From Gillisia marina (lineage in GTDB: Bacteria > Bacteroidota > Bacteroidia > Flavobacteriales > Flavobacteriaceae): 64,000 nucleotides of DNA. A program made the position numbers and the translations under genes. The stretch is taken from the NCBI RefSeq assembly GCF_000258765.1, contig NZ_AJLT01000012.1:1-64000 (forward strand). Reading direction: 5' to 3'. The notes under the pieces were generated by a model, which saw only the letters and a program-made list of their open reading frames with translations, searched no databases and was not told where the DNA came from. Shown here piece after piece: positions 14,799 to 25,373 of the stretch; within the stretch, counting starts at the first letter, position 1; each line of letters starts with the position of its first letter.

Positions 14799-15602
14799 AT
14801 GAGAATATTAGTTATTGGAGGAGGAAACATGGGATTAACATATGCTGAGGGTATGTCCACATCCTTTCTTTTGAACAGGCACAAATTGATGATTTACGAT
14901 AAATCTGAAGAATTAATAGCTTCCTTAAGAGAACATTCCAACTTTAATGTATATGATAAAATTGAAGATTGCCTACCACAAGCAGATGTGGTTTTTATAG
15001 CAGTAAAACCTTTTCATTCTGAAGCCTTATTCAGCGAAATAAAACCTCTTATTAATAAAGAGCAAATATTTGTATCTATAATGGCAGGGGTTACTATAGA
15101 AACTATTCAAAATAGTTTGGATGTAAAAAAAGTTATTAGAGCGATGCCTAATTTACCTGCCCAAGTTGGGAAAGGAGTAACTTCTTATACAGAAGCTAAA
15201 GAAGTTTCCAGAATAGAACTTCTTATGGTTAGAAATTTATTAGATACCACCGGAGAATCTATTAGAGTGTCTAGTGAGAATTTTATAGATGCCTCAACAG
15301 GAATTTCGGGAAGTGGACCGGCTTATGTTTTTTATTTCATGCAATCTATGTTGGAAGCAGCATTAAAAATGGGCTTTTCTACCAACGATTCCAAAATCCT
15401 TGTTAGTAAAACTTTTGAAGGAGCAGTAGAGTTGTTTAATCAGTCGGACCTTTCTCCAAATACTTGGATGGAACGAGTGGCCTCTAAAGGTGGAACTACC
15501 AGAGCCGCATTAGATTCTATGGAAGATAACAATGTAAAAGAACTTATTAAAGATGCCGCATATGCAGCTTTCGACAGAGCTGTGGAGTTAGGTAATGAAT
15601 AA
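14799..15602 (+). CDS. proC: pyrroline-5-carboxylate reductase
   Basis: 267 residues. Last step of proline synthesis: NAD(P)H-dependent reduction of pyrroline-5-carboxylate. The N-terminal Rossmann motif is ILVIGGGNMGLTYAEGM, FIAVKPFHSEAL is the conserved VKP segment, AMPNLPAQVGKGVT follows, and the C-terminal signature lies in ISGSGPAYVFYF and ASKGGTTRAAL. Length is typical. First gene of the proC-proB-proA cluster; proB starts 33 bases downstream. Confidence 0.95.
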   Translation: MRILVIGGGNMGLTYAEGMSTSFLLNRHKLMIYDKSEELIASLREHSNFNVYDKIEDCLPQADVVFIAVKPFHSEALFSEIKPLINKEQIFVSIMAGVTIETIQNSLDVKKVIRAMPNLPAQVGKGVTSYTEAKEVSRIELLMVRNLLDTTGESIRVSSENFIDASTGISGSGPAYVFYFMQSMLEAALKMGFSTNDSKILVSKTFEGAVELFNQSDLSPNTWMERVASKGGTTRAALDSMEDNNVKELIKDAAYAAFDRAVELGNE

Positions 15603-15635
15603 AAATAATTGAACACGAATAGAAAGATCAATAAA

Positions 15636-16406
15636 ATGAAGAAGAAAAGAATTGTTGTAAAAGTTGGTACGAATGTAATGACCAATAAAGACAACAGAAT
15701 TTTAGGACCGGTATTGAAAAATCTCGTGGAGCAAATAGCTACCCTTTATGAAGAAGATATTATGGTAGTCTTGGTTTCTTCCGGTTCTGCAATTGCAGGA
15801 AAGGAAATTTTAGGAGAAATAAGTATTAAAGACGAATCTAAAAGAAGACAAGTTTATTCTTCTGTAGGACAACCTAGAATGATGCGTCATTATTACAGTA
15901 TTTTTCACGATTACGGAATGCGTTGTGCACAAGTATTAGCTACAAAAAGGGACTTTAGTCCGGGAATGCATAGAGAGAATATGATTAACTGTTATGAATC
16001 GTTACTTTCTGAAGGTATTATACCAATTGCAAATGAAGACGATGCCGTTTCGGTTACGATGTCTATGTTTTCAGATAATGATGAGTTAGCAAGTTTAGTA
16101 GCTGAATTGATAAATGCCGATACTTTAATCATCCTTAGTGATACCGATGGCTTGTATGATGGGAACCCTCATGATGAAGATACCGTAAAGTTGAACAATG
16201 TACAGGTAGACGAAAATGTCGAGAAATATGTACAGGTATCAGACAAAGGTGAAGGTCAGGGTCGCGGAGGAATGGAATCTAAAATTAAGATTGCGAAAAA
16301 CACCGCAGCCAAAAACATCCCTACTTACATTGCTAATGGGAAAAGAAAAAATGTGATTTTAGATATTGTAGCCGGTAAACAAATAGGAACCAAGTTTACA
16401 GTGTAA
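15636..16406 (+). CDS. proB: glutamate 5-kinase, short form without PUA domain
   Basis: 256 residues. Phosphorylates glutamate to gamma-glutamyl phosphate, the first proline step. The amino-acid kinase fold is clear: IVVKVGTNVMTNK at the start, VLVSSGSAIAGKEIL near residue 48, IPIANEDDAV near 130, LIILSDTDGLYDGNP near 165 and GRGGMESKI near 207. The C-terminal PUA domain of E. coli ProB (367 residues) is absent, as usual in Bacteroidota. The frame is open to a TTG at 15609, but the ATG at 15636 is preferred because homology begins at KRIVVKVG. Feedback control by proline may differ without PUA. Confidence 0.93.
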   Translation: MKKKRIVVKVGTNVMTNKDNRILGPVLKNLVEQIATLYEEDIMVVLVSSGSAIAGKEILGEISIKDESKRRQVYSSVGQPRMMRHYYSIFHDYGMRCAQVLATKRDFSPGMHRENMINCYESLLSEGIIPIANEDDAVSVTMSMFSDNDELASLVAELINADTLIILSDTDGLYDGNPHDEDTVKLNNVQVDENVEKYVQVSDKGEGQGRGGMESKIKIAKNTAAKNIPTYIANGKRKNVILDIVAGKQIGTKFTV

Positions 16407-16456
16407 ATCACTCAAATAGATAGACCAAAAATATAAACGTTTTAAAGAGAGATAAT

Positions 16457-17656
16457 ATGAAGTTGATAAAAACAGATATAAAAAATAATGTACTAAAATC
16501 TATGATCCGAATTTTGGACGCTAAGAGAGTACATATCATAGAAGCAAATAAAAAAGATCTTGAGGCCTTTGGTGAAAAAGAAGGCGCCATGTATGACCGT
16601 CTTATTGTAGATGATAAAAAGGTAGATGGAATGATTCAATCCATCAAAGAAGTGATGGCTCAGGAAGATCCTGTTGGAACTACCATTTCCCACCGAGTAT
16701 TGGAAAGCGGACTGGATATTACCAATAAAACCGCCCCTTTTGGGAACATCCTTATTATCTATGAATCTAGACCAGACGTGACGATAGAAGCTGCAGTGCT
16801 TGCATTCAAAGCCAATAATAAGATTTATTTAAAAGGAGGAAAAGAGGCTATTAATAGTAATAAAATATTGGAAGAATGCTGGCATGAAGCATTAACTGAA
16901 AACGGACTGGAAACTAACTGGATCGAGTTATTACATCTAGATAGAAAGGAAACTCAGGAATTCCTAAAGAATCCACCAGTGCAATTAGACCTTATAGTTC
17001 CGCGTGGAGGGGAACGCCTGATAGGTTTTGTAAAAGAACATGCCACAGGTGCTGTTTTGGTTAGTGGTAGAGGAAATAATTTTTTATATGTTTCTGAAAA
17101 TGCCGATTTTGAAACTGCCAAAAAAGTGATCTTAAATGCGAAGACCGATAAAATTTCCGGTTGTAACGCTTTAGATAAGGTATTGGTAGATCAAAATCTA
17201 CCGGAATATGAATCCAAGTTAAAGGAACTTCAGAAATTATTGAAGGAAAATAATGTAGCGCTTCTTGTTGATAATAAGATTGCAGAAGTATTAAATTCCG
17301 AAGAAAAGCTACCAAATGAAGATACTTGGTATGAAGAATTTTTGGCAATGAAAATTGTTGTTGGAAATGCTGAAGGAATGGACATGGCTATAGAAAAGAT
17401 CAATAAGTACTCGGGAGGACATTCTGCGGTAATTATTACCAAAGATAAAAGTGAAGCTATAGAATTCATGGAACAAGTAGATAGTGCTGCAGTTTACCAT
17501 AATGCATCTACCCGCTTTACAGATGGCGGACAAATGGGTGTTGGAGCAGAACTTGCCATTAGTACAGACAAACTTCACCATAGAGGCCCACTTGGACTAA
17601 AGCAGTTGGTAACTAATAAGTATTATGTGTTAGGTGATGGACATATTAGAGAATAG
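16457..17656 (+). CDS. proA: gamma-glutamyl phosphate reductase
   Basis: 399 residues. NADPH-dependent reduction of gamma-glutamyl phosphate to glutamate semialdehyde. The aldehyde-dehydrogenase fold carries the ProA motifs YESRPDVTIEAAVLAFK, the catalytic cysteine in KISGCNALDKVLV near residue 234, YSGGHSAVI, and the family end signature FTDGGQMGVGAELAIST. It starts 50 bases after proB and ends with a strong terminator, closing the proline operon. All key residues are present. Confidence 0.95.
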   Translation: MKLIKTDIKNNVLKSMIRILDAKRVHIIEANKKDLEAFGEKEGAMYDRLIVDDKKVDGMIQSIKEVMAQEDPVGTTISHRVLESGLDITNKTAPFGNILIIYESRPDVTIEAAVLAFKANNKIYLKGGKEAINSNKILEECWHEALTENGLETNWIELLHLDRKETQEFLKNPPVQLDLIVPRGGERLIGFVKEHATGAVLVSGRGNNFLYVSENADFETAKKVILNAKTDKISGCNALDKVLVDQNLPEYESKLKELQKLLKENNVALLVDNKIAEVLNSEEKLPNEDTWYEEFLAMKIVVGNAEGMDMAIEKINKYSGGHSAVIITKDKSEAIEFMEQVDSAAVYHNASTRFTDGGQMGVGAELAISTDKLHHRGPLGLKQLVTNKYYVLGDGHIRE

Positions 17657-17674
17657 ATTACAAAGTCACTAGTA

Positions 17675-17716
17675 ATAAGACAGGTGTTTAATTTAAAATT
17701 TAAACACCTGTCTTAT
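17675..17716 (+). terminator. intrinsic terminator of the proCBA operon
   Basis: Sixteen-base perfect arms (17675-17690 and 17701-17716) with a ten-base loop, followed by GTTTTTAT. Very stable. Confidence 0.88.
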
Positions 17717-17741
17717 GTTTTTATATAAATTTTCACATTTA

Positions 17742-17761
17742 TTACAACTACAATGTTGTAA
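17742..17761. promoter_or_regulatory. palindrome TTACAAC-N6-GTTGTAA
   Basis: Perfect seven-base arms 46 bases before the ATG of the M61 peptidase. Its size and place suggest a dimeric repressor or activator site rather than a terminator, since no T run follows. Confidence 0.45.
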
Positions 17762-17806
17762 CAAGCCATTAAGTTTACAGTCTAATAAAACGAAAAAACT
17801 TTATAA

Positions 17807-19685
17807 ATGAAAAAAATACTGCTCTCCCTTACCCTATTTGCAGCCCTTGCTAGTTGTAAAACACCGCAAACAATTAATAAAACTTCTATAGATCGAACTG
17901 TTGTAAATCTAGATTTATTAAACATTAAAGATGATAAGGTAAAAGTTACCATAGATCCAGATAAATTTAGCACGCAAGATGTTACATTTCATCTTCCTAA
18001 AACAGTACCTGGCACCTATTCTATTGATAATTACGGAAGATTTATAGAAAATTTTAAAGCAATAGATTATTTAGGAGCAGAATTATTGGTGGTTAAGACT
18101 GATGAAAATTCTTGGAAGATCGAAAATGCAGAAAATCTGGATAAAATCACCTATCTAGTAAATGATACATTTGACATCGATGGTGAAAAAGGGGTTTTCT
18201 CTCCTACGGGAACTAACATCGATGTAAATAAAAATATTCTTTTAAACTTACATGGATTTGTTGGTTATTTTGATGGATTAAAGGAAAAACCATATCAGTT
18301 AATCGTAAATCGTCCTAACACTTTATTTGGTAGTACTTCTCTGAAACTTGCAGAAAGTGTGGATCTGGAAGAAATACCGAATTCAAAAAAGGATGTTTAC
18401 CTAGCTCAGCGTTATTTCGATATCGTAGATAATCCTATTATGTATTCTATTCCAGATACAACTTATGTAAATGTAGAAGGTATCAAGGTATTATTATCTG
18501 TGTACTCTCCTAATAAAATACATACAGCTAAGAGTATAAAGCCACAAATTGAAACTATGATCGCTGCACAAAAGCGATTTCTAGGTAAAATTGATAATAC
18601 CTCAAATTATTCGATACTTCTATATTTAGCAGATATTGAAAAATTGGACGCTAAAGGATTTGGAGCTTTAGAGCACCATACTTCTACTGTTGTGGTACTT
18701 CCAGAAACAATGCCTTTAGAAACTTTAAATGGTGCTATGACAGATGTAGTGTCACATGAATTCTTTCATATTCTTACTCCATTAAATGTGCATTCAGAAG
18801 AGATTCATTATTTCGATTACAGCAATCCAAAAATGTCTCAGCATCTATGGATGTATGAAGGAGTAACAGAATATTTCGCAAACTTATTTCAGGTAAATCA
18901 AGGCCTCATAGATAACCAAGATTTTTACAAGAGAATATCCTCACAAATAGAAGCGTCTAAAAACTACAATGATAGCCTCTCCTTTACTCATATGAGTAAA
19001 AATATTTTGGACGAGGCTTATAAAGATGAATATTATAATGTATACCAAAAAGGGGCATTAATTGGAATGGCCTTAGACATTAGACTTAGAGAACTAAGCA
19101 AAGGTGAAATGGGAATTTTGGACCTCATGAAAAAGTTAAGTGAGAAGTACGGAAAGAATACTCCTTTTAAGGATGAGCAATTAATTCCAACAATAGTATC
19201 ACTCACCTATCCTGAAATAAAAACTTTTTTTTGACACGTATGTTACTGGAAATACCCCAATTCCTTACGATCAATTTTTAGCAAAAGTCGGGGTTACTTT
19301 CTCAATAGAAGAAACTCCAACCTCATTCTTTTTAGATGGAGAAGTGCCATATATCGATGGAAATCCGGAAAATATGGAATTGTTTTTTAGACAAGGAATA
19401 ACTCTGAATTCATTCTTAACTCAATTAGGAGTGAAAAATGGGGATGTTATTAAAGAAGTAAACGGAACTGCATATACGATCCAAAATGTATACGATTTAG
19501 TTATGGGGTCTCAATCATGGAACGAAGGAGATGATATTACGATGCTGATAGAAAGAAATGATGAAGAAATTACACTTTCAGGGAAAATCACAGTACCTAC
19601 TACTATGAGATCCGCAATAAAAGAGATGGATCTTCCTGCAACCGATGCGCGAGTAAAACTTAGAACTGCCTGGTTGAAAAATTAA
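17807..19685 (+). CDS. M61 family glycyl-aminopeptidase lipoprotein (frame broken at a T8 run)
   Basis: About 625 residues when one T is removed from the run 19225-19232; as written it stops after EIKTFF and resumes as FDTYVTGNTPIPYDQFL. The lipoprotein signal peptide ends in LAALASC (Cys18). The zinc motif SHEFFHILTPLNV has His317, Glu318 and His321, preceded by the conserved GALEHHTSTVVVLP. YEGVTEYFA holds the third ligand Glu. Near the end a PDZ domain (GVKNGDVIKEVNG) binds peptides. M61 enzymes remove N-terminal Gly or Ala. It is exported to the periplasm or outer membrane. Tandem position between two terminators makes it a single-gene unit. Confidence 0.88.
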
Positions 19686-19707
19686 AAACTTACTAATAAA
19701 ATTAAAA

Positions 19708-19752
19708 TCGGTTGTTTAATAAGTAACATTATTAATCAACCGAATTTTTTTT
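19708..19752 (+). terminator. intrinsic terminator after the M61 peptidase
   Basis: Fifteen-base arms with one mismatch (19708-19722 and 19729-19743) and a run of eight T. Confidence 0.88.
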
Positions 19753-19925
19753 GGATTTTATTCATCGTTAAATATTTATAAAACAACTTCATTCCTTTCA
19801 ATTTTAGTGTCTTGAAACTTACTCCAATTAAAAAATAAAAGTTTCGCAGACAAAAGGCATGAATTCTATTATTATTGAACTCCTATTTGTAAATTGGTTG
19901 CTAATTAAAATTCAATTTTAGCAGC

Positions 19926-21929
19926 ATGGATATACCAATCCTCAAGGACATTGTAATAATTTTAGGCCTTTCAATTTTTATAATTCTTTTGTTTCAGAAA
20001 ATAAAAGTACCATCGCTACTGGGTTTTCTTCTTGCAGGAATAATAGCGGGGCCTTATGCGTTCAACTTAATAAGCTCCCAACATGAAGTGGAGCTACTTT
20101 CTGAAATTGGTATCATATTTCTGCTTTTTATAATTGGGATTGAGCTCTCCTTAAAAGGACTAGCCGCCATAAAAAAAAACAATCATTATTGGAGGAGGAA
20201 TCCAAGTTGGAGGTACAATTCTATTAACCGCATTTCTGGCAAATATTATAGGGATTCCTTTAAATACTGCGGTTTTCATAGGGTTTCTATTCTCATTAAG
20301 TAGTACCGCCATTGTTTTAAAAATATTACAGGAAAAAGGAGAGATTAGTTCTCCTCATGGAAGAATAACCGTTGCTATTTTGATATTTCAAGATATTATT
20401 GTAGTGCCTATGATGCTCCTTACCCCGTTATTAACCGGGCAGGATGAAAACATTTGGAACACTTTGGGAATTCTTCTTATTAAAATCATTGGAGTACTTA
20501 TAATTATATACTTATTAGCAATTTATATTGTACCTAAAATTTTTCAATTGGTAGTGAGCACCAAAAACCAAGAATTATTTATTTTAACCACTATCGTATT
20601 TTGTTTTTCGGTGGCTTGGCTAACTTCCGCTATTGGACTCTCACTGGCATTGGGAGCTTTTTTCGCAGGTTTAATTATTTCTGAATCAGATTACAGTCAT
20701 CAAGCCACAGCCAATGTATTACCGTTTCGAGAAATTTTCATCAGTTTCTTTTTTTATCTCTGTGGGATCTTTATTAGATCTAAATTTTGTTGCTGATAAT
20801 TTCATCTATGTGATCTTACTTGCTATTGGGGTGATTCTTTTAAAAATGATCATCATTGGTATTACGGCATTAATTTTAAGATATCCTGCTAGAACGATAT
20901 TCCTTACTGTTTTCTCAATATTTCAGGTGGGTGAATTTTCCCTATTATTATCTACAGTAGGTTTAGATAACGGTTTATTACCTACCAATATCTATCAGTA
21001 TTTCTTGGCGATTTCAATAATCACAATGGCGCTTACGCCATTTTTAATGAATTATGCTCCAAATATTGCATATTTCCTATTGAAAATTCCAATCCCTAAG
21101 AATATTAGAAAACGTTTACATAGTTATCATAACCTTCAGCTTCAAGCACATTCTAATATTGAAGAACTTAAAGATCATTTGGTAATTATTGGTTACGGTA
21201 TTAATGGAAAAAACATATCAAAAGCCGCGAAAAGCGCTAGCATTCCACATGTGATCGTAGATCTGGAACAAGAAGCATTTCAGGAGGCGAAAAAAAAATA
21301 ATGAAACTATAGTTTTTGGAGATGCTACCAATCCTGTTATCTTAAAACATCTTCACATCCAAGAAGCGCGAGTGGCTGTAATTGCCATTTCCGATCCCGA
21401 TGCTACCAAAAAGATCATTAAAGAAATTCGCAATTTATCGCAAACTGCATATATTATTGTAAGAACAAGGTATGTGAAGGAAATTGCCGAAAACATTAGA
21501 TTAGGTGCAGACGATGTAATTCCGGAGGAATTTGAAACCTCTATTGAAATTTTCAGCAGGGTTTTAAGAAAATACCTGATTCCGCATAATGAGATCATGG
21601 AGTTTATAAATAATGTTCGATCTTCAGATTATGAAATGCTTACAACGCTTAAAGCAGGACCTCACACGCCTTCATATCAGCATTTAAATATTCCTAATAA
21701 GGAAATAGTTACGGTAAGTGTGCAGCAAGGAGCTAATGCAGTGGTGGAAAAAACTGTGATGGAATCTGGCATTAGCAAGAACTATGGAGTTACCATTTTA
21801 GCTATTAAAAGGAACAACCATTATATCACAGATATTACTCCAGACGCTGTTATTAAACAAGGGGATCTCCTTTATCTTTTTGGGGCTCCATCCAATATTA
21901 ATCATCTCAATAAGGTACTGTCTGCATAA
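19926..21929 (+). CDS. Kef-type CPA2 cation/proton antiporter with TrkA domains (three homopolymer breaks)
   Basis: About 666 residues once single extra bases are removed from A9 at 20171-20179, T7 at 20749-20755 and A9 at 21290-21298; the four segments then join without gaps. The first about 385 residues form a 12-13-span Na/H-exchanger domain (PSLLGFLLAGIIAGP, EIGIIFLLFIIGIELS, SLSSTAIVLKIL, ILIFQDIIVVPMM). Next comes a TrkA-N Rossmann domain (HLVIIGYGINGKNISKAAK), then a TrkA-C domain (about 580-660). It moves K+ or Na+ against protons at the inner membrane, gated by nucleotide. No KefF/G partner is nearby. Three breaks in one gene look like sequence error, although decay cannot be excluded. 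Confidence 0.85.
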
Positions 21930-22065
21930 TTTTCATATTAGTTTCTTTCTTTATTTAATTCGTATCGAATAACTATTAACGTATGTTGAAGAATTATGAG
22001 ATGCTATTGCTAGTAAACTATTAAAAAGATATATTTAAAGCTTCAACAAAACTAAAAAAAGGACT

Positions 22066-23736
22066 ATGTCTGTACTTCCCGAAAACCTTCAGCGTTACCA
22101 GAAATTTATGGTGTTTATGCTGAAATATTGGAATAGTGATCTCTTCACTAAAACCGCATCTACGGCATTAAATGAGGACGATCAAGATGAGGATCCGTCT
22201 GAAGTATATGACCAATCCCCTGAAGAATTGGTGGAAGATCTTAAAAACATGGGTCCTACTTATATCAAGCTGGGGCAGCTTTTATCTACTCGACCAGATC
22301 TTTTACCTGATCCTTATTTACAAGCATTGGCGAGTCTTCAAGACGATGTGCCACCTATTGAATATAGTGTAGTGCAAGAAATTGTGGAAGAGGAAATTGG
22401 AACCAAAATCTCCAAGGCTTTTAGTTCTTTCGATGAAGAGCCTTTGGCCAGCGCATCTATTGGACAAGTTCATAAAGCTACGTTGCGTTCAGGGAAACCC
22501 GTTGCGGTTAAAATTCAGCGGCCGGGAATTAGAAAACAATTCTTGGCAGACTTAGATACGTTGAAAGAAATGGCAGAATTCGCTGTAAAACATACAAAAG
22601 TTGCTAAAAAGTATGCTTTCGATAATGTGTTGGCAGAACTAAGACATATTCTTCTGCAGGAATTGGATTATAACCGGGAAGCTCAAAACCTTATTACACT
22701 TGGTAAAAATTTAAAAGAATTTAAAAGTCTTACTGTACCTCAGCCTATTTTGGATTATTCCAGTTCCAAAGTACTTACAATGGAATATGTTCAAGGAAAG
22801 AAGATTACCTCGATATCTCCCACGAAAAAGTTGGAAAACGACTTGGGGCCATTGGTAGACGAATTGGTGGAAGCATATTTAAAACAAATAATTACCGATG
22901 GATTTGTGCACGCCGATCCTCACCCCGGAAATATCCACATCACCAATCAAAATCAGATTGCATTGATAGATCTTGGGATGGTGGCGAAATTCACACCTAA
23001 TATTCAAGAGAAGTTGCTTCAGCTTTTAATAGCTCTCAGTCAGGAAGACGGAGAAGCAGCTGCAGATGTGCTATTAAACATGAGTGAACTCACAGATCAA
23101 TCTGAAGTAAAAAAATTCCGAAGAGCCATCAACCAGTTAATTATGGACAGTCAAGTGAATACGGCAAAGGATATGGAGACTGGAAGACTACTTATACAAA
23201 TGAACCGAATTGCTGCAGATAATGGCATCTTGATTTGCGTGGAAGTAAATATTTTAGGGAAGATCTTTTTAAATATGGATCAGATAATTGCAGTTTTAGA
23301 TCCGGAATTCGATCTTAAGGAAGCTATTAAAAAGCATGTCCATAAAATGATGCGTTCCAAGATGTACAAGGAATTAAAACCCGAAAACTTATTTTCGGTT
23401 GCCTTGGAAACAAAAAAATTAGCAGAGCATCTCCCGGAACGATTAAATAAAATATCTGAAAATCTTGCCAATAATGAATTCAAAATAAAAGTAGATGCTA
23501 TAGATCAGCAACGCTTTACCGATGGGTTTCAGAAAGTAGCAAACAGAATTACCTTAGGGCTTATAATTGCAGCCATGATCGTAGGTGCGGCAATGTTAAT
23601 GCGAGTACCATCATCATTTACCATTTTTGGATATCCAGGACTTGCTATTATATTTTTTATGATAGCTGCATTGGGTGGTTTATTCTTAAGCTATATAATT
23701 ATTTTTAAGGATGAAGGATTTAAATTCAGAAAATAA
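22066..23736 (+). CDS. UbiB/AarF/ABC1-family atypical kinase
   Basis: 556 residues. The ABC1/UbiB core shows the family KxGQ motif in YIKLGQLLSTRPDLLP (about residue 66), the alanine-rich nucleotide loop ASIGQVHKATLRSGK, VAVKIQRPGI, the catalytic segment FVHADPHPGNIHI (about 285) and LIDLGMVAKF. The last about 60 residues are two membrane helices. UbiB homologues support ubiquinone production; flavobacteria mostly make menaquinone, so here the role may be in quinone handling or lipid homeostasis (inference). No quinone genes adjoin. Apparently monocistronic. Confidence 0.9.
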   Translation: MSVLPENLQRYQKFMVFMLKYWNSDLFTKTASTALNEDDQDEDPSEVYDQSPEELVEDLKNMGPTYIKLGQLLSTRPDLLPDPYLQALASLQDDVPPIEYSVVQEIVEEEIGTKISKAFSSFDEEPLASASIGQVHKATLRSGKPVAVKIQRPGIRKQFLADLDTLKEMAEFAVKHTKVAKKYAFDNVLAELRHILLQELDYNREAQNLITLGKNLKEFKSLTVPQPILDYSSSKVLTMEYVQGKKITSISPTKKLENDLGPLVDELVEAYLKQIITDGFVHADPHPGNIHITNQNQIALIDLGMVAKFTPNIQEKLLQLLIALSQEDGEAAADVLLNMSELTDQSEVKKFRRAINQLIMDSQVNTAKDMETGRLLIQMNRIAADNGILICVEVNILGKIFLNMDQIIAVLDPEFDLKEAIKKHVHKMMRSKMYKELKPENLFSVALETKKLAEHLPERLNKISENLANNEFKIKVDAIDQQRFTDGFQKVANRITLGLIIAAMIVGAAMLMRVPSSFTIFGYPGLAIIFFMIAALGGLFLSYIIIFKDEGFKFRK

Positions 23737-23786
23737 TTATATTCAATCGCTACTAGCGCTAGCACAATTTTAATTAAAACTATTCT

Positions 23787-25280
23787 ATGAGAATTATTAC
23801 CCTTATTAGTCTTTTTACTTTATCACTTTCCGCATTTTCACAACAAGTTAAATTACCTGTAGATACAATGGTTGTTACTAACCATGCAGTAACTATAAAT
23901 GGGAAGAATATCAATTATACCGCTCAAACCGGGACACAACCTGTTTGGAATGAAAAAGGAATTCCTGTAGCGAGTTTGTTTTACACGTATTACAAGCGAT
24001 CTGATATTAAGAACACAGAAAATAGACCTTTGGTGATTTCGTTTAATGGAGGTCCGGGATCTGCTTCTGTTTGGATGCATTTAGCGTACACAGGACCAAG
24101 AGTTTTAAAAATCGATAATGAAGGATTTCCTATTCAACCTTATGGAGTAAAGGAAAATCCACATTCTATTCTAGATGTTGCAGATATCGTTTATGTAAAT
24201 CCGGTAAATACAGGATATTCCAGATTAATTGATGCTGAAGAGAATAAAACAGATAGAAATGATTTCTTCGGAGTTCAAGCAGATATAAAATATCTGGCAG
24301 AATGGTTGAACACTTTTGTTACAAGAAAAAACAGATGGTTATCTCCAAAATACCTAATTGGGGAAAGTTATGGAACCACAAGAGTTTCAGGACTTGCGCT
24401 AGAGCTTCAAAATAGCCATTGGATGTATTTAAATGGTGTAATTTTAGTTTCACCTACAGAAATTGGGATTGAACGTGATGGCCCGGTTGAGATCGCCAAC
24501 AGACTTCCATATTTCGCTGCGGCAGCTTGGTATCATAAAAGGTTACCCACTGCGCTTCAGAATAAAGATTTAGATGAAGTATTGCCGGAAGTAGAAAATT
24601 ATGCGATTAATACACTTTTACCTGTATTAGTAAAGGGCGGATTTATTGAAGAAACGAAGAAGAAGGAAATCGCTGCTAAAATGTCCAGCTATTCCGGAAT
24701 TCCTGAAAAGGTGTTTTTACAAAATAACCTAGCCGTTCCTTTCCGCTATTTCTGGAAAGAGCTTATGAGAGAAGAAGGCGGATTTACGGTTGGTCGTTTA
24801 GATTCCAGATATCTTGGAATGGATAGCAAAGTAGCCGGAGATTCTCCAGATTATAATGCAGAATTAACCTCTTGGCTTCACTCCTTCACTCCTGCAATTA
24901 ATTATTATTTACAACAGGAATTGAATTTTAAAACCGATATCAAATACAATATGTTTGGTCCTGTGCATCCTTGGGATAGAAGTGGCGATAACAGCGGTGA
25001 GAATTTAAGACAAGCGATGGCTCAAAACCCAAATTTAGATGTCCTCTTTCAGTCAGGATATTTTGATGGTGCAACCACCTATTTTAATGCTAAATATTCT
25101 ATGTGGCAATTAGATCCAAGCGGAAAAATGCAAGACAGATTGAGTTTTAAAGGATATAGAAGTGGGCATATGATGTATTTAAGAAGTGAAGATCTTAAAA
25201 ACGCCAATAATGATATTAGAGATTTTATTTTGAAATCTCTTCCTAAAAATGGAGAGCCTGCAAAGTATTTGGTGAAATAA
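23787..25280 (+). CDS. S10 family serine carboxypeptidase, exported
   Basis: 497 residues with a signal peptide (MRIITLISLFTLSLSAFSQ). The oxyanion segment SFNGGPGSASVWMHL, nucleophile Ser in LIGESYGTTR (about residue 194), Asp in LFQSGYFDGATTYF and His in FKGYRSGHMMYLR form the S10 catalytic triad. S10 enzymes release C-terminal amino acids at low pH in eukaryotes; the bacterial branch is exported to the periplasm. Together with Dcp and the M61 enzyme it suggests scavenging of peptides. A palindrome CTAGCGCTAG lies about 30 bases before the start. Followed by a bidirectional terminator. Confidence 0.9.
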   Translation: MRIITLISLFTLSLSAFSQQVKLPVDTMVVTNHAVTINGKNINYTAQTGTQPVWNEKGIPVASLFYTYYKRSDIKNTENRPLVISFNGGPGSASVWMHLAYTGPRVLKIDNEGFPIQPYGVKENPHSILDVADIVYVNPVNTGYSRLIDAEENKTDRNDFFGVQADIKYLAEWLNTFVTRKNRWLSPKYLIGESYGTTRVSGLALELQNSHWMYLNGVILVSPTEIGIERDGPVEIANRLPYFAAAAWYHKRLPTALQNKDLDEVLPEVENYAINTLLPVLVKGGFIEETKKKEIAAKMSSYSGIPEKVFLQNNLAVPFRYFWKELMREEGGFTVGRLDSRYLGMDSKVAGDSPDYNAELTSWLHSFTPAINYYLQQELNFKTDIKYNMFGPVHPWDRSGDNSGENLRQAMAQNPNLDVLFQSGYFDGATTYFNAKYSMWQLDPSGKMQDRLSFKGYRSGHMMYLRSEDLKNANNDIRDFILKSLPKNGEPAKYLVK

Positions 25281-25315
25281 GAAAATTCTTATTCAAAGAA
25301 TTTAAAAAAATCAAT

Positions 25316-25358
25316 AAAAAATGGATTAAGAGCAACCTTTAGTTCTTAATCCATTTTT
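25316..25358. terminator. bidirectional intrinsic terminator
   Basis: AAAAATGGATTAAGA pairs with TCTTAATCCATTTTT around a 12-base loop, between convergent genes. Confidence 0.85.
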
Positions 25359-25373
25359 ATGTTATTAATATAA

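Noticed and set aside
17061-17581. Overlapping minus-strand frames inside proA
   Set aside because: Antisense shadows of a highly conserved gene; no start signals or domain content.
20380-21301. Apparent separate small membrane proteins at 20380-20796 and 20714-21301
   Set aside because: They are parts of one Kef-type antiporter split by homopolymer frame breaks; joined they give a continuous family-typical protein.
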